Source of the DNA: Acinetobacter sp. ANC 4173
GTDB taxonomy: Bacteria > Pseudomonadota > Gammaproteobacteria > Pseudomonadales > Moraxellaceae
Direction: 5' to 3'
DNA length: 64,000 nt
NCBI RefSeq assembly: GCF_004331255.1
Contig: NZ_SJOF01000005.1
Location: forward strand, 116,078-180,077
Shown here: positions 1-9,497 of the stretch, one piece after another
How positions within the stretch are numbered: the stretch's first letter is position 1
Layout: each line of letters opens with the position of its first letter
Translations under genes and position numbers: made by a program
The notes under the pieces: generated by a model
Told to the model about the DNA's origin: nothing
Database searches by the model: none
What the model saw: only the letters and a program-made list of their open reading frames with translations

Positions 1-223
1 AGCGGTGACAGACAGTATTATCATTTCACAATATGCAGGTGTGAATCTTGTGATTGCACGTTATGCGAAAACCCAAATGAAAGAGTTAGATCTTGTGATT
101 AATCGTTTTGCACAAGCCAATACCAAAATTACGGGAATCATCATCAACGATATTCAACATACTGTAGATTCACATTATGGCTATAACTATGCTTATGGTT
201 ATAAGAGTTCGAAAAACGTTTAA
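1..223 (+). CDS. wzc: Wzc-like tyrosine autokinase, C-terminal end only (cut by window edge)
   Basis: Only the last 70-odd residues of the gene are in the window; it is open at the left edge and the GTG at position 5 is an internal codon (preceded by GCG, giving A-V-T-D). The segment matches the C-terminus of the complete wzc at 17159-19348 almost residue for residue: the stretch after the Walker B aspartate, TDSIIISQYAGVNLVIARY, then the NDIQ motif and a tyrosine-rich tail (YGYNYAYGYK). In the family this tail is autophosphorylated and cycles with the Wzb phosphatase to control polysaccharide export. It is a diverged paralogue, not an exact repeat, so another wza-wzb-wzc set probably lies to the left. 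It converges on gpi. Confidence 0.85.
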   Translation, partial: AVTDSIIISQYAGVNLVIARYAKTQMKELDLVINRFAQANTKITGIIINDIQHTVDSHYGYNYAYGYKSSKNV

Positions 224-245
224 TTTATTTTCAAAATCTATTCAT

Positions 246-276
246 AGAAAGAACGAGCATCATACCCGTTCTTTCT
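246..276 (+). terminator. Hairpin after the partial wzc
   Basis: A perfect 10-bp inverted repeat (AGAAAGAACG / CGTTCTTTCT, loop 256-266) lies 23 bases after the wzc stop. The T tract is weak. The rest of 277-433 holds nothing recognisable. Confidence 0.5.
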
Positions 277-433
277 TACTTATATGATCAAACCAAACAC
301 TACATAGTAGTCAAATAGTTGGATGAATCCTCCATCCTCCCCTAACATCTTCAAATGGTCACTTATGCAGAATATTTAACTATTCACAATAAACATGAGA
401 GTTAATTAATCTACTTTACCTATGACTAGAATT

Positions 434-2107
434 TTAGCCATAGGTATTCCCTAATAAAACTTTCAGTAAACCTTGGGTCGAGGCATCAAACTGTGCAATA
501 TCTGTTTGCTGACCATTGAGCACTGGCAATAACTGATTGGCGATTTCTTTGCCTTTTTCTACGCCCCATTGATCAAAGGGATTAATATTCCAAATCACAG
601 ACTGCACAAATACTTTATGCTCATAGAGCGCAATGAGCATACCAAGAGTTTTTGGATTTAACTCGTTGACCAAAATAGTCGTGCTTGGTTGATTTCCCTC
701 ATATTTTTTATATTCAGGCAAATCTTCTACCTCATTGGCACACAATGCTTGATTACCAAAAGCCAGCAACCTTGATTGTGCCAAACAGTTAGAAAGTGCT
801 AAATGATGTTGCTCAATTAATGCTTCGGCATTTTCTGCATAAGTAAATTGTTTTGCATTATAACGCTGTACTGGTGCAATAAAATCGCAACTCACTGCAT
901 GTGTCCCTTGATGCAATAACTGGTAAAACGCATGCTGCGCATTAGGACCTACCTCTCCCCAAACAATCGGGCACGTCGCAGATTCAACTTTTTGATGATC
1001 GCGCTGTAAAGATTTACCGTTAGACTCCATTTCAAGCTGCTGTAAATACGCAGCAAAATATTTCAACCGCCCATCATAAGGCAGAACTGCATGGGTCTGC
1101 ATATTCAGATAGTTGGTATTCCATACCCCCAACAAGCCCATCAACACAGGAATATTTTGCTCGAACGGTGCATGTTGAAAATGCTGATCCACCAAATGTG
1201 CACCCGAAAGTAAGGCTTTAAATCCCTCTACCCCAATTTGTAAAGCGATCGGTAATCCTATACAGGACCACAGAGAATAACGTCCTCCTACCCAGTCCCA
1301 TAATAAGAACTGGTGATCAGGATGGATTCCCCAAGCCGTCATTTTTTCAGGTTTCGTCGACACGCCAATAAAATGACTTTTTAGAACACAATCACGTTGC
1401 CCTAAACTTTTCTCCAGCCATTGGCGCACTGTTTCAGCATTCGATAGGGTATCAATCGTTCCAAAAGATTTGGAAGAAATAATAAACAAAGTTGTTTCAG
1501 GTCTTAACTGATGCAGGAGCTCTGAAAGCTGGCTGCCATCCATGGTCGAAACAAAATGTACATTTAAGGGTTTCGCTGTTTGGACTTTAAAATCAGATAA
1601 GGCATGAGAAACCATCAAGGGGCCTAAATCTGAACCACCCACCCCAATATTCACCACATCTTGAATGACTTCACCCGTCACGCCACGGTATTGTCCTGCA
1701 TGAATTTTCTCGACTAAATTAAACATTCGGTCTAATTGTCTATGCACTTGTTGAGATACTTCAGGGAAAACAGAGGAATCTTGAGGCAAGCGCAAAGCCC
1801 AATGCATCGCTGCACGTTGCTCTGTGTAATTAATTGGCTCAAGGGAAAATAAGCGACTGATCCATGTTTTTAATTGTTTTGCATCTGCTAAGGAAAGCAA
1901 TTCTTTGGTAACAGGTAAATTGACACGCTGCTTACTAAAATCAAAAAGCAAATCTTCACAACGCAAACTGAAGTTTTCAAAGCGTTGTACTTGTTCAGCA
2001 AAAAGTTGATTCAAATGAACCGACTGCATTTGTTGCGCTAACTGCTGTAGTTTTTGTTCAGTAGAATGAAATGCTTGCTTCGGAAAATTTTCGATATTTT
2101 CTCTCAT
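434..2107 (-). CDS. gpi: Glucose-6-phosphate isomerase
   Basis: Cytoplasmic enzyme that interconverts glucose-6-P and fructose-6-P, feeding nucleotide-sugar synthesis for capsule. It has 557 residues, the usual length. Visible PGI motifs are [12 protein letters not shown] near residue 155, [10 protein letters not shown] near 210, [17 protein letters not shown] near 270, EMESNGK near 360, the [12 protein letters not shown] histidine motif near 390, and [15 protein letters not shown] near 510 with the catalytic lysine. Its ATG overlaps the ugd stop by 4 bases, so it is the last gene of the itrA-galU-ugd-gpi run. In typical Acinetobacter K loci gne1 and pgm follow gpi; here the next gene is the oppositely oriented wzc fragment. 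Confidence 0.95.
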   Translation of the reverse strand: MRENIENFPKQAFHSTEQKLQQLAQQMQSVHLNQLFAEQVQRFENFSLRCEDLLFDFSKQRVNLPVTKELLSLADAKQLKTWISRLFSLEPINYTEQRAAMHWALRLPQDSSVFPEVSQQVHRQLDRMFNLVEKIHAGQYRGVTGEVIQDVVNIGVGGSDLGPLMVSHALSDFKVQTAKPLNVHFVSTMDGSQLSELLHQLRPETTLFIISSKSFGTIDTLSNAETVRQWLEKSLGQRDCVLKSHFIGVSTKPEKMTAWGIHPDHQFLLWDWVGGRYSLWSCIGLPIALQIGVEGFKALLSGAHLVDQHFQHAPFEQNIPVLMGLLGVWNTNYLNMQTHAVLPYDGRLKYFAAYLQQLEMESNGKSLQRDHQKVESATCPIVWGEVGPNAQHAFYQLLHQGTHAVSCDFIAPVQRYNAKQFTYAENAEALIEQHHLALSNCLAQSRLLAFGNQALCANEVEDLPEYKKYEGNQPSTTILVNELNPKTLGMLIALYEHKVFVQSVIWNINPFDQWGVEKGKEIANQLLPVLNGQQTDIAQFDASTQGLLKVLLGNTYG

Positions 2108-3369
2108 ACTCGACCAACTCCACCATAGGCAAAGCCCTGCGCTTTGACATATAGAGGATCATAGATATTACGTCCATCTAGAATAAGCGGATGACGCATC
2201 AATTGCTGTAGTTTTTTATAATCAGGACTAAAGTATTGTTTCCACGCGGTGATCACACATAAGGCATCAGCCTCTTGAACTGCATCATAAGCATCTGTAC
2301 ACAGAATTAAATCTTCACGATGACCATACTGTTGATATATTTCCTGCAGCGCTTGTGGATCATGAAGTTTAACCCTTACACCTTGTGCCCAGAGCGCATT
2401 AAGCATGGCATGAACTGGCGAATTATGAATACTCGAGGTATTTTCTTTGAAGGATGCTCCCCAAATTGCAACAACTTTATTTTTTAAATCCGAATGGTAA
2501 TAATTCCAGAGTTTACGAAATAAAATCTCTTTTTGCTGCTCATTAATATCCAACACTTGCTGCAACAAACGGCTTTTCGCACCGCTTTTAGAGACTTCAC
2601 TGGATAAAGTCAAAATATCATGCGAAAAATTTTCGCCACCAAACCCCACCCCAGGCGATAAATACGTCGAGCCAATTCGCGAATCAGCACCCATCCCTTG
2701 TGCCACATTGGCAATATCAATACCTAATTTTTCAGCCACTACAGCAAGATCATTGATATAACTAATTCGAGTCGCCAACATGCCTGAGATACTCAGTTTG
2801 GTAAACTCAGCATCAAGGATTGGCATAAACAAATATTGCTGAGTTTTATTAAATATGGGACGCAACAACTCTTCAACCATTGTTCTCGCTGGTTCTTGTT
2901 CCGCCCCAACAATAATCTGCTTTAAATGCAGAATACTATTAATGGCATTCCCTTCCTGAATCACATCGGGTAAATAGACCCAGTAATCTTGAGGTGAAAT
3001 TTTACTCAGCTTGTTCGTACCATTTAATCCAAAAGTTGCAGCATTAATCATCAACCTTGGATGAAGAATCGGTTTTAAAGCCAATGTTTTAAGGAAATGA
3101 ATCGCCAGCTCGATCTCTGTTGGGCTATAACAAAAGAAATAAACATCTACATCTAAAGGAAGTTCAACCGCAGAACAATACAGAAGCTGTCTAAGTTTAT
3201 GTTGTCGGTTAAGACGAGAATTTACATCTTCATCTAAATATTGAACCCGCTTCCGCGGGGAATGCTCATCATTTTGATGACTGCACCAATACACTTGATT
3301 GCCATATTCGGACAACAATACAGCCATGACACCTGCATTCAGTGTCGCACCTAATATCGCAACTTTCAT
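2104..3369 (-). CDS. ugd: UDP-glucose 6-dehydrogenase family protein (Ugd), atypical active site
   Basis: By position between galU and gpi this is the K-locus ugd, whose expected role is oxidation of UDP-glucose to UDP-glucuronate. The 421 residues keep the family layout: N-terminal Rossmann domain, middle domain with [11 protein letters not shown] (about 220), and a C-terminal UDP-binding domain with [18 protein letters not shown] (about 300). Two key motifs are altered. The dinucleotide motif reads GATLNAG instead of GxGxxG. The active-site motif, normally GFGGxCFxKD, reads [10 protein letters not shown], so the catalytic cysteine position is Asn. Either this is a lineage variant with a different activity or it is inactive. 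A second dehydrogenase with an intact motif lies at 6763-7935. Confidence 0.8.
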   Translation of the reverse strand: MKVAILGATLNAGVMAVLLSEYGNQVYWCSHQNDEHSPRKRVQYLDEDVNSRLNRQHKLRQLLYCSAVELPLDVDVYFFCYSPTEIELAIHFLKTLALKPILHPRLMINAATFGLNGTNKLSKISPQDYWVYLPDVIQEGNAINSILHLKQIIVGAEQEPARTMVEELLRPIFNKTQQYLFMPILDAEFTKLSISGMLATRISYINDLAVVAEKLGIDIANVAQGMGADSRIGSTYLSPGVGFGGENFSHDILTLSSEVSKSGAKSRLLQQVLDINEQQKEILFRKLWNYYHSDLKNKVVAIWGASFKENTSSIHNSPVHAMLNALWAQGVRVKLHDPQALQEIYQQYGHREDLILCTDAYDAVQEADALCVITAWKQYFSPDYKKLQQLMRHPLILDGRNIYDPLYVKAQGFAYGGVGRV

Positions 3370-3391
3370 GATTCACCTACAAAGCTTATTG

Positions 3392-4270
3392 TTATTCGAC
3401 ATTCAATTCGGCAATCAACTGCTTAAACTCATGTCCTAATTTTGGATGAGCAATACCATAATGTAAAACAGCCTTTAAGTAGCCAAGTTTGCTTCCGCAG
3501 TCAAAAGTTTCCCCTTTCATGCGATAAGCTTCAACAACATCAGTGGTCTGCAACATGGCAATGGCATCTGTTAACTGGATTTCATTGCCTGCTCCTTTTG
3601 GGGTCTGTTCTAAGAGCTGCATAATTTTTGCAGGCAGAATATAACGTCCCACCACAGATAAATTCGATGGCGCAGTTCCAACCGCCGGTTTTTCTACAAT
3701 GCCCTGCATGGCAATACTTTCACCCTCTGCAGGAGACTTAGCTACATCCACAATACCATATTGATCCACCATGTGATCAGGAACTGCTTCAACCATAATT
3801 TGTGCCGCTTGTGCCACTTCATAACGCTGAATCATGCAGGCAAGATCATTTTGATCCGATTTTTCTTTCACCAAAACATCTGGCAATAAAACCGCAAAAT
3901 CATCATGACCAATAATACTTTTGGCACAGAGCACAGCATGCCCCAAACCTAACGGCTGCGGTTGGCGTACACTCACGACACTGACATGCGCAGGTAAAAT
4001 TTCAGTAATTTCTTTTAGAAGATCGATTTTATTTTTTTGTGCTAAAGTTGTTTCAAGTTCAAAATTTCGGTCAAAATAGTTTTCGATCGATGCTTTAGAT
4101 GTATGTGTCACTAAAATAATTTGTTCAATCCCAGCTTGAACCGCTTCACGTACTACATATTCAATTGCTGGACGATCAACGACTGTGACCATTTCTTTAG
4201 GAATAGACTTACTTGCAGGTAAAAAACGCGTGCCTAAACCAGCAACAGGTAAGATTGCTTTTTTAATCAT
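3392..4270 (-). CDS. galU: UTP-glucose-1-phosphate uridylyltransferase
   Basis: Makes UDP-glucose from glucose-1-P and UTP, the precursor for UDP-glucuronate and other capsule sugars. At 292 residues it has the normal length. The nucleotidyltransferase signature PVAGLGTRFLPASKSIPKEM sits at residues 7-26. YGIVDV (about 170), GIVEKP (about 190) and GNEIQLTDAI (about 228) are further GalU motifs. It lies 22 bases upstream of ugd and 27 bases downstream of itrA in the same direction, consistent with one transcript. Confidence 0.95.
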   Translation of the reverse strand: MIKKAILPVAGLGTRFLPASKSIPKEMVTVVDRPAIEYVVREAVQAGIEQIILVTHTSKASIENYFDRNFELETTLAQKNKIDLLKEITEILPAHVSVVSVRQPQPLGLGHAVLCAKSIIGHDDFAVLLPDVLVKEKSDQNDLACMIQRYEVAQAAQIMVEAVPDHMVDQYGIVDVAKSPAEGESIAMQGIVEKPAVGTAPSNLSVVGRYILPAKIMQLLEQTPKGAGNEIQLTDAIAMLQTTDVVEAYRMKGETFDCGSKLGYLKAVLHYGIAHPKLGHEFKQLIAELNVE

Positions 4271-4297
4271 TAAATTGAACTCGAATCATTACTAAAT

Positions 4298-4918
4298 TTA
4301 AGACTTAACTTGATCTTCAGATTTTTTTGGTGCGTTACCTTGGAATAAGGATGGACCTACATGACCAGGGGCGTTAATCCCTTCACGCTTTGCTATCACT
4401 GCAACCGTTCTAAACATAATTTTAAAATCGACTAAGGTGTTGTGATGATCAACATACCATACATCACACTTAAATCGTTCTTCGTAATCTAACTCATTAC
4501 GACCACTGACTTGTGCAAGCCCAGTCATGCCTGGTCGAACTTCTAAGCGACGTGCTTGCTCGGGTGAGTAAAGTTCTAGAAAGTCTTTCAACATTGGGCG
4601 TGGACCAACAACGCTCATGTCACCCTTTAATACATTAATGAGTTGTGGCATTTCATCTAAAGAGGTTGAACGTAATTTTTGCCCAAATGGGGTAATGCGT
4701 TTTTCATCTGATAATGGATTGCCATCTTGATCAAACGCATCCTTCATAGAACGGAACTTGATCATTTTAAAAAGTTTACCATTCTTGCCTGGACGTTCTT
4801 GGCAAAAGAAGATTGGTGACCCCAAATTTTTTCGTACTTTATAACAAACAATGAGGAAAATTGGAGACAAAACAATTAACGCTACTAAAGAGATCACAAT
4901 GTCTACTAGACGCTTCAT
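4298..4918 (-). CDS. itrA: Initiating sugar-phosphate transferase (ItrA-type, WbaP/PglC family)
   Basis: Membrane enzyme that starts each capsule repeat by moving a sugar-phosphate onto undecaprenyl phosphate. The sequence shows one N-terminal hydrophobic segment (VDIVISLVALIVLSPIFLIV), then the bacterial sugar transferase core: KFRSM, RSTSLDEMPQLINVLKGDM, VGPRP, and RPGMTGLAQVSGRN. I chose the start MKRLVDIV because GAGTG lies just upstream; an in-frame ATG 14 codons earlier (4960) has no ribosome site. The first sugar transferred is often GalNAc or QuiNAc4NAc-type in Acinetobacter and cannot be read from sequence alone. The tail after the catalytic domain (to KKSEDQVKS) is hydrophilic. Confidence 0.92.
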   Translation of the reverse strand: MKRLVDIVISLVALIVLSPIFLIVCYKVRKNLGSPIFFCQERPGKNGKLFKMIKFRSMKDAFDQDGNPLSDEKRITPFGQKLRSTSLDEMPQLINVLKGDMSVVGPRPMLKDFLELYSPEQARRLEVRPGMTGLAQVSGRNELDYEERFKCDVWYVDHHNTLVDFKIMFRTVAVIAKREGINAPGHVGPSLFQGNAPKKSEDQVKS

Positions 4919-5227
4919 ATTTTCATTCACTCTTTTTTTAATCTTTCCTAAGAAAAACATATAAATAATTAAATAGCACTTAAACTATATATTATTACCT
5001 TTCCCACAATCTAGAGAAAAGATGGTTAAATATTAGAGGACATTATTATATATCTTCCCTTGCAAATCTTGTAACTTTAATTATCCACTATAAGATAAAG
5101 AACCATGTGTTAATTAAACAATAAGCATAAACTTTTCTTATTTTAAAAATTATACACAATACGTTAAATTTTTCATACAATCCGAATGCTTGTAGAGGCA
5201 TTTAGAAATTAACTTCAAACCATCAAT

Positions 5228-6080
5228 CTATTTTAAATTATTTTTTTGCATAAAATCAGTCACTCCTTTCGCCCAATTAGACTTAAAATCCATTAAAGGC
5301 TTTGATCCATTCTTTTGCCTAGTTTCAGAACTTTCCCATAAAATAACTCAATCCGCTCCTTTCTGCTTGAAATAAAGCAGTCGATCACACATCTCTACGT
5401 CAGTTAGAGGTTCTACATAACGCATTCCTGTTCTAGGATCTTTTTCTAAAAAAAATTAACTAGCTGTTATATATCGATATATTTTCAAGTTATATTTGTT
5501 AGCATACTTAGAACTTTCTGCCATATTAATATCAATTATTTTTTTCCAAATTTTGGGATCGCGAATGTTATAGTTATAGATTACAGGACTTAGAAAATCT
5601 ACTAATTCGGCAATTGGTTTATACTTTTTATTAAGTCATTGATAGTCTGGTATTCTAGCATCTGAAAGCAGTTCTCCTTCTGTACTGACAGGTAATAGAG
5701 AATAGACACCTACTTTAGCTTGTCCTCCCAAAGAGTGATAAAGTTTTGAGAACAATAGGAAGAACTGTTTCTGGTTTTCTATCATTCCCAACCTCAATAT
5801 TAAAAGAAATTGGTACTTCTGGATTTTTCTTTGTATCTTCAACAATTTTCTTTATTTTTTCTAAATCTGGCTCTTTATTGGTCAGAAATTGATTTTCATA
5901 TAAAACTTTTATTTGTTTCGTGCCAACTTCATAAAGAGCTTGTTGCGTCTGAGAATGGCCATCTATTTTTTCCATATTTATCAACATGATACCTAAAATA
6001 AACAATATATATATTGTAAAAGCATTAATATTTAAAGGTAATAATATAGCTAAACTCATAAATAATAACTTAATTTTCAT
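5228..6080 (-). pseudogene. Decayed gene for a secreted protein
   Basis: Reading the minus strand from ATG at 6080 gives a signal-peptide-like start (MKIKLLFMSLAILLPLNINA) and about 100 further codons. A one-base frameshift near 5740 moves the reading to another frame (YHSLGGQAKVGVYSLLP). The frame then continues through in-frame stops near 5639 (after ARIPDYQ), 5456 (after RYITAS) and 5350 (after QKGAD) to TAG at 5228. Coherent, protein-like sequence between the stops (FLSPVIYNYNIRDPKIW, EKDPRTGMRYVEPL, VILWESSETRQ) shows it was once a protein of about 280 residues. The pattern of short strands followed by charged helices, with a late ILWESS, weakly resembles TIM-barrel glycosidases such as hyaluronidase-like proteins; I do not assign it. 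Confidence 0.7.
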
Positions 6081-6203
6081 TACTAGTAGTCACAAATTTA
6101 CAATTTTAGATATTTTATACTTTCTTCGAGAACAAGAAGATATCTATTTGTAAATTTGGCTACATATAGTTAAAATTCCCCTATCTTTTTAAGAGAAAAT
6201 AAA

Positions 6204-6734
6204 ATGTTTCAGTACATAAAAAGTGATCTATATAGATATTATGGAAAGGTTTCAGTATTATTATTTCTTAAATGTTATTTCTTAAATAGGGGCTTTAATT
6301 ATACTGTATGGTTAAGATTGGCGTCTTCACAAGGTATTCTTTCTAAATTTGCACGCTTAATTTTAGCTAGAAAAACATTTAAGACTGGTATTGATATTAA
6401 TTATAAAACTAAGATTGGGTACGGCTTATACATTGGTCATGGTGGCCCACTAATTATTAATGGCTCTGCTACCATAGGAAATAACTGCAATTTTTCTCAA
6501 TTTACAACAATTGGGAGTTTATCGAACAATGCTGCTATTATTGAAGATAATGTTTATATTGGTCCTCATGTCTGTATTCTTGAAAATATTAGAATTGGAG
6601 AAGGAGCCATGATTGGTGCGGGTAGTATTGTCACTAAAAATATAGAAAAAAACAAAGTAGCTGTAGGTAATCCAGCTAAAGCAATAAAGGTTGTAGAAAT
6701 AGATGTAATAAATAACAAGTGGATGAAGTATTGA
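6204..6734 (+). CDS. Serine-acetyltransferase-like acyltransferase (left-handed beta-helix)
   Basis: 176 residues. The first 60 are basic and hydrophobic. From about residue 70 there are hexapeptide repeats typical of the CysE/WcaB-type acetyltransferase fold: IGYGLYIGHGGPLIINGSAT, IGNNCNFSQFTTIG, VYIGPHVCILENIRIGEGAMIGAGSIVTKNI, ending in the usual VGNPAKAIK. The likely role is O- or N-acetylation of a capsule sugar with acetyl-CoA. It is the only plus-strand gene in the central block, facing away from the pseudogene and converging on ugd2, and shares the A+T-rich composition of its neighbours. The substrate is unknown. Confidence 0.85.
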   Translation: MFQYIKSDLYRYYGKVSVLLFLKCYFLNRGFNYTVWLRLASSQGILSKFARLILARKTFKTGIDINYKTKIGYGLYIGHGGPLIINGSATIGNNCNFSQFTTIGSLSNNAAIIEDNVYIGPHVCILENIRIGEGAMIGAGSIVTKNIEKNKVAVGNPAKAIKVVEIDVINNKWMKY

Positions 6735-6762
6735 ACACTTAATCCACTTTCAAAAATTAAAA

Positions 6763-7935
6763 TTAATTGTTGTTGAAAATATCCCTTGTATAGACTTTAT
6801 CCAGAACATCTAAAAGATCATCCTCTAAGCGATTAGTTATAATAATATCACATTGTTCTTTAAAATCATTAATATTATTTTCAACTAAACAATTATTAAA
6901 ATTACTAATAATTAAACTAGGCTCATAAATTATAACTTTTATCTTATTTTCAATAAGCTTATCTATAATATTTTGTACAGCAGAAGAGCGAAAATTATCA
7001 GAACCATGTTTCATTATTAAGCGATATACCCCTACCACCTGCGCACCTTTTTCTATAATATTCTGTACGATAAATTTTTTCCTAGTAGCATTAGCTTTTA
7101 CAATAGCTCCAATGATATCATTAGGCACATCATTATAGTTAGCTAATAGTTGTTTAGTATCTTTAGGCAAACAGTAACCACCATAACCAAAAGATGGGTT
7201 ATTATAATAATTTCCAATTCTAGGATCTAAGCATATACCTTCAATAATTTGTTTAGTATTTAAATCTTTCAATTCTGCATATGTATCTAATTCATTGAAA
7301 AAAGAAACTCTCATAGCTAAATAAGTATTAGAAAATAACTTTATTGCCTCAGCTTCTGTAGAATTAGTTAATAGAATCTGCGTATCTTTCTTTATAGCAC
7401 CTTGATATAATAATTCAGCGAATTCTTGAGCTCTATCCGACTGTTCACCTACAATAATACGTGAGGGATATAAATTATCATGCAAAGCCTTTCCTTCTCG
7501 GAGGAACTCGGGAGAAAATATAATATTATTTGACTTGTATTCTTCTCTTACATGATTAATAAAACCTACAGGAATTGTAGATTTAATAACTATCAATGCA
7601 TTTATATTTACAGACAGAATATCTTTAATAACAGACTCTACAGATGAAGTATTAAAATAATTTTTATCTTCATCATAGTCAGTCGGCGTAGCAATAATAA
7701 TAATTTCAGAGGAGCGATAAGCCTCTTCCCAATCACTAGTTGCCTCAAGATTTAATTTTTTTGTTTTAAGATAATCAATAATTTCTCGATCATGTATAGG
7801 AGATTTTTTATCATTAACAAGTTTTATACGTTCAGCATTATTGTCTATAGCACATACCTTATTATGCTGAGCCAAAAGTATAGCATTGGATAACCCGACA
7901 TAACCTAAACCAACTACAGTTATTATTTTAGACAT
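6763..7935 (-). CDS. ugd: UDP-glucose 6-dehydrogenase, short (E. coli Ugd) type
   Basis: Oxidises UDP-glucose to UDP-glucuronate with NAD. At 390 residues it has the length of E. coli Ugd. It carries intact [17 protein letters not shown] at the N-terminus, STIPVGF (about 122), [12 protein letters not shown] (about 142), the catalytic [13 protein letters not shown] with its cysteine (about 253), and [17 protein letters not shown] in the C-terminal domain. It belongs to the A+T-rich variable block, ends a run of overlapping glycosyltransferase genes, and probably supplies GlcA for this capsule. It contrasts with the K-locus Ugd at 2104-3369, which lacks the cysteine. Confidence 0.92.
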   Translation of the reverse strand: MSKIITVVGLGYVGLSNAILLAQHNKVCAIDNNAERIKLVNDKKSPIHDREIIDYLKTKKLNLEATSDWEEAYRSSEIIIIATPTDYDEDKNYFNTSSVESVIKDILSVNINALIVIKSTIPVGFINHVREEYKSNNIIFSPEFLREGKALHDNLYPSRIIVGEQSDRAQEFAELLYQGAIKKDTQILLTNSTEAEAIKLFSNTYLAMRVSFFNELDTYAELKDLNTKQIIEGICLDPRIGNYYNNPSFGYGGYCLPKDTKQLLANYNDVPNDIIGAIVKANATRKKFIVQNIIEKGAQVVGVYRLIMKHGSDNFRSSAVQNIIDKLIENKIKVIIYEPSLIISNFNNCLVENNINDFKEQCDIIITNRLEDDLLDVLDKVYTRDIFNNN

Positions 7936-7953
7936 GATTATACACCTATAATA

Positions 7954-8727
7954 TTAAATTTTAAAAAAAAGGGTTATTTTAGGAAATTTACTACGAACAA
8001 TACCTCTGATAGCATAATGCAAGAAGTAATAAAAACTAGCAAATAAAGATAGTTTTTCTATATATCGATATAAATGCCAATTATATTGAGCTGCTTTAAA
8101 TTTATTAGCTGAAATCGAGTCAGATCGAATAGTATAATTTGCAAGATTTTCTTGCAAACCATAGGCATAACTTACTTTTTTAAGAATTTTTAACCATAAT
8201 GCAAAATCTTGGCGTTTACGAATAAGAGGAAATTCCTGTTTTCCTATTTTTTTTGTATCATATATTACTGTTAAACACCCAATCACACATGTTTTTAATA
8301 ATTCAGAATAATTTATTTTATTTGGAATAGGCATTACTCCTAAAACCTTACCTTCTTCATCCACCTTGAAGTAAGAAGTATAGGTGAAGGAATAATCATT
8401 AATTAGCATAAACTCTATTTGTCGTTCCAGTTTTTCTGGTAGCCAACAATCATCACTATCTAAAAAAGCTATAAAGCGCCCTTGAGCTAATTGTATTCCT
8501 GTATTTCGGGCCACAGCAGCACCAGAATTTTCATGCAGCTGAATTAATTTAATACGTTTATCTTTCGCTTCATAAGCTTTAATAGCCTCAACAGAACTAT
8601 CTATAGAACAATCATCAATGATAATCATTTCCCATTCCTTATAAGTTTGCGAAATAACAGAATCAATTGTTTTACCAATAAATTTTGCAGAATTATAAGA
8701 AGGTGTAATGATAGAAACTAAACTCAT
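7954..8727 (-). CDS. Family 2 glycosyltransferase
   Basis: Cytoplasmic-face GT-A transferase expected to add one sugar to the lipid-linked repeat unit. 257 residues: SIITPSYNSAKFIGKTIDSV at the N-terminus, DDCSIDSS near 38, NSGAAVARNTGI near 68, and the metal-binding FLDSDDCW near 90 (DxD). The C-terminus is aromatic and basic. The ATG overlaps the stop of the upstream transferase by 4 bases. As the last transferase gene before ugd2 and nearest itrA it may act early in unit assembly, but order does not prove this. Sugar specificity is not readable. Confidence 0.9.
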   Translation of the reverse strand: MSLVSIITPSYNSAKFIGKTIDSVISQTYKEWEMIIIDDCSIDSSVEAIKAYEAKDKRIKLIQLHENSGAAVARNTGIQLAQGRFIAFLDSDDCWLPEKLERQIEFMLINDYSFTYTSYFKVDEEGKVLGVMPIPNKINYSELLKTCVIGCLTVIYDTKKIGKQEFPLIRKRQDFALWLKILKKVSYAYGLQENLANYTIRSDSISANKFKAAQYNWHLYRYIEKLSLFASFYYFLHYAIRGIVRSKFPKITLFFKI

Positions 8728-9497
8728 TTTTCCACCCTTAAGTAGTTAAATAAACCTTTATACATAAGAAATAAGTTCGATAAGAAATATCTTTTCTTAA
8801 TAGACTTTTTATAAGAAAAATAAATATATAATAAATTTGCCATTAGAAAACCATATATTCTAAAAAATACAGCCCCTCTATCATAGAAAAAATTATCGTT
8901 TATTATTTTCCCAGAACTCTCAAAAGGATGAAAAACTAACTTTTCATTAATCGCATAAATATTTAAACCACTCTTCAAACAATCTGATAAGAAAATATTT
9001 TCTTCACCCGATTTAAAAAAACCACCAAGACCAAACCTCTCGTCAAAAGTAATATTTTTATTAATAATAGATTCCCTATTAAATACAATTTCAACAGAAG
9101 AAACTTTCATAATTGAAAATCTATTCATTTTATAAACATAATCTTTATAAGTTTTATATGGCAAACCTTCAGGGGTATAAGTTTGAAATATTAAAATATC
9201 TGCATCAGGAATAGTATTAAAAAAATTTAAAATCTTTTCTTTATAATCTAGTACATAATAAACATCATTATCAGCAATACAACAATATTTATCATTTGCC
9301 AATAAAATTGCTCTGTTTCTACTTTTAGATAATCCTTTTTCATCAAAATTATAAAAGGTGATGTTGCTAAGATCAGTAAAATACAAATCTTTGGTTTGAT
9401 TAACCACTATAGTATTGCCATTATTTTTTGAAAAAAATAATGGCACTTTATTATCCATAGTAGACAATAAAACACAAACATTACTATTAAGACTCAT
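8724..9497 (-). CDS. Probable glycosyltransferase, family 2-like
   Basis: 257 residues with a GT-A-like core but a divergent N-terminus (NVCVLLSTMDN). The GLSKSRNRAILLANDKYCCIADNDV region (about 70-95) resembles the GLSxARNxAI...DDD segment of family 2 enzymes, with DND as the probable metal site. FDERFGLGGFFKSGEE near 165 resembles the acceptor-site region. It sits between wzy and another transferase, with 4-base overlaps at both ends. It probably adds one sugar of the repeat unit; donor and linkage are unknown. Confidence 0.75.
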   Translation of the reverse strand: MSLNSNVCVLLSTMDNKVPLFFSKNNGNTIVVNQTKDLYFTDLSNITFYNFDEKGLSKSRNRAILLANDKYCCIADNDVYYVLDYKEKILNFFNTIPDADILIFQTYTPEGLPYKTYKDYVYKMNRFSIMKVSSVEIVFNRESIINKNITFDERFGLGGFFKSGEENIFLSDCLKSGLNIYAINEKLVFHPFESSGKIINDNFFYDRGAVFFRIYGFLMANLLYIYFSYKKSIKKRYFLSNLFLMYKGLFNYLRVEK

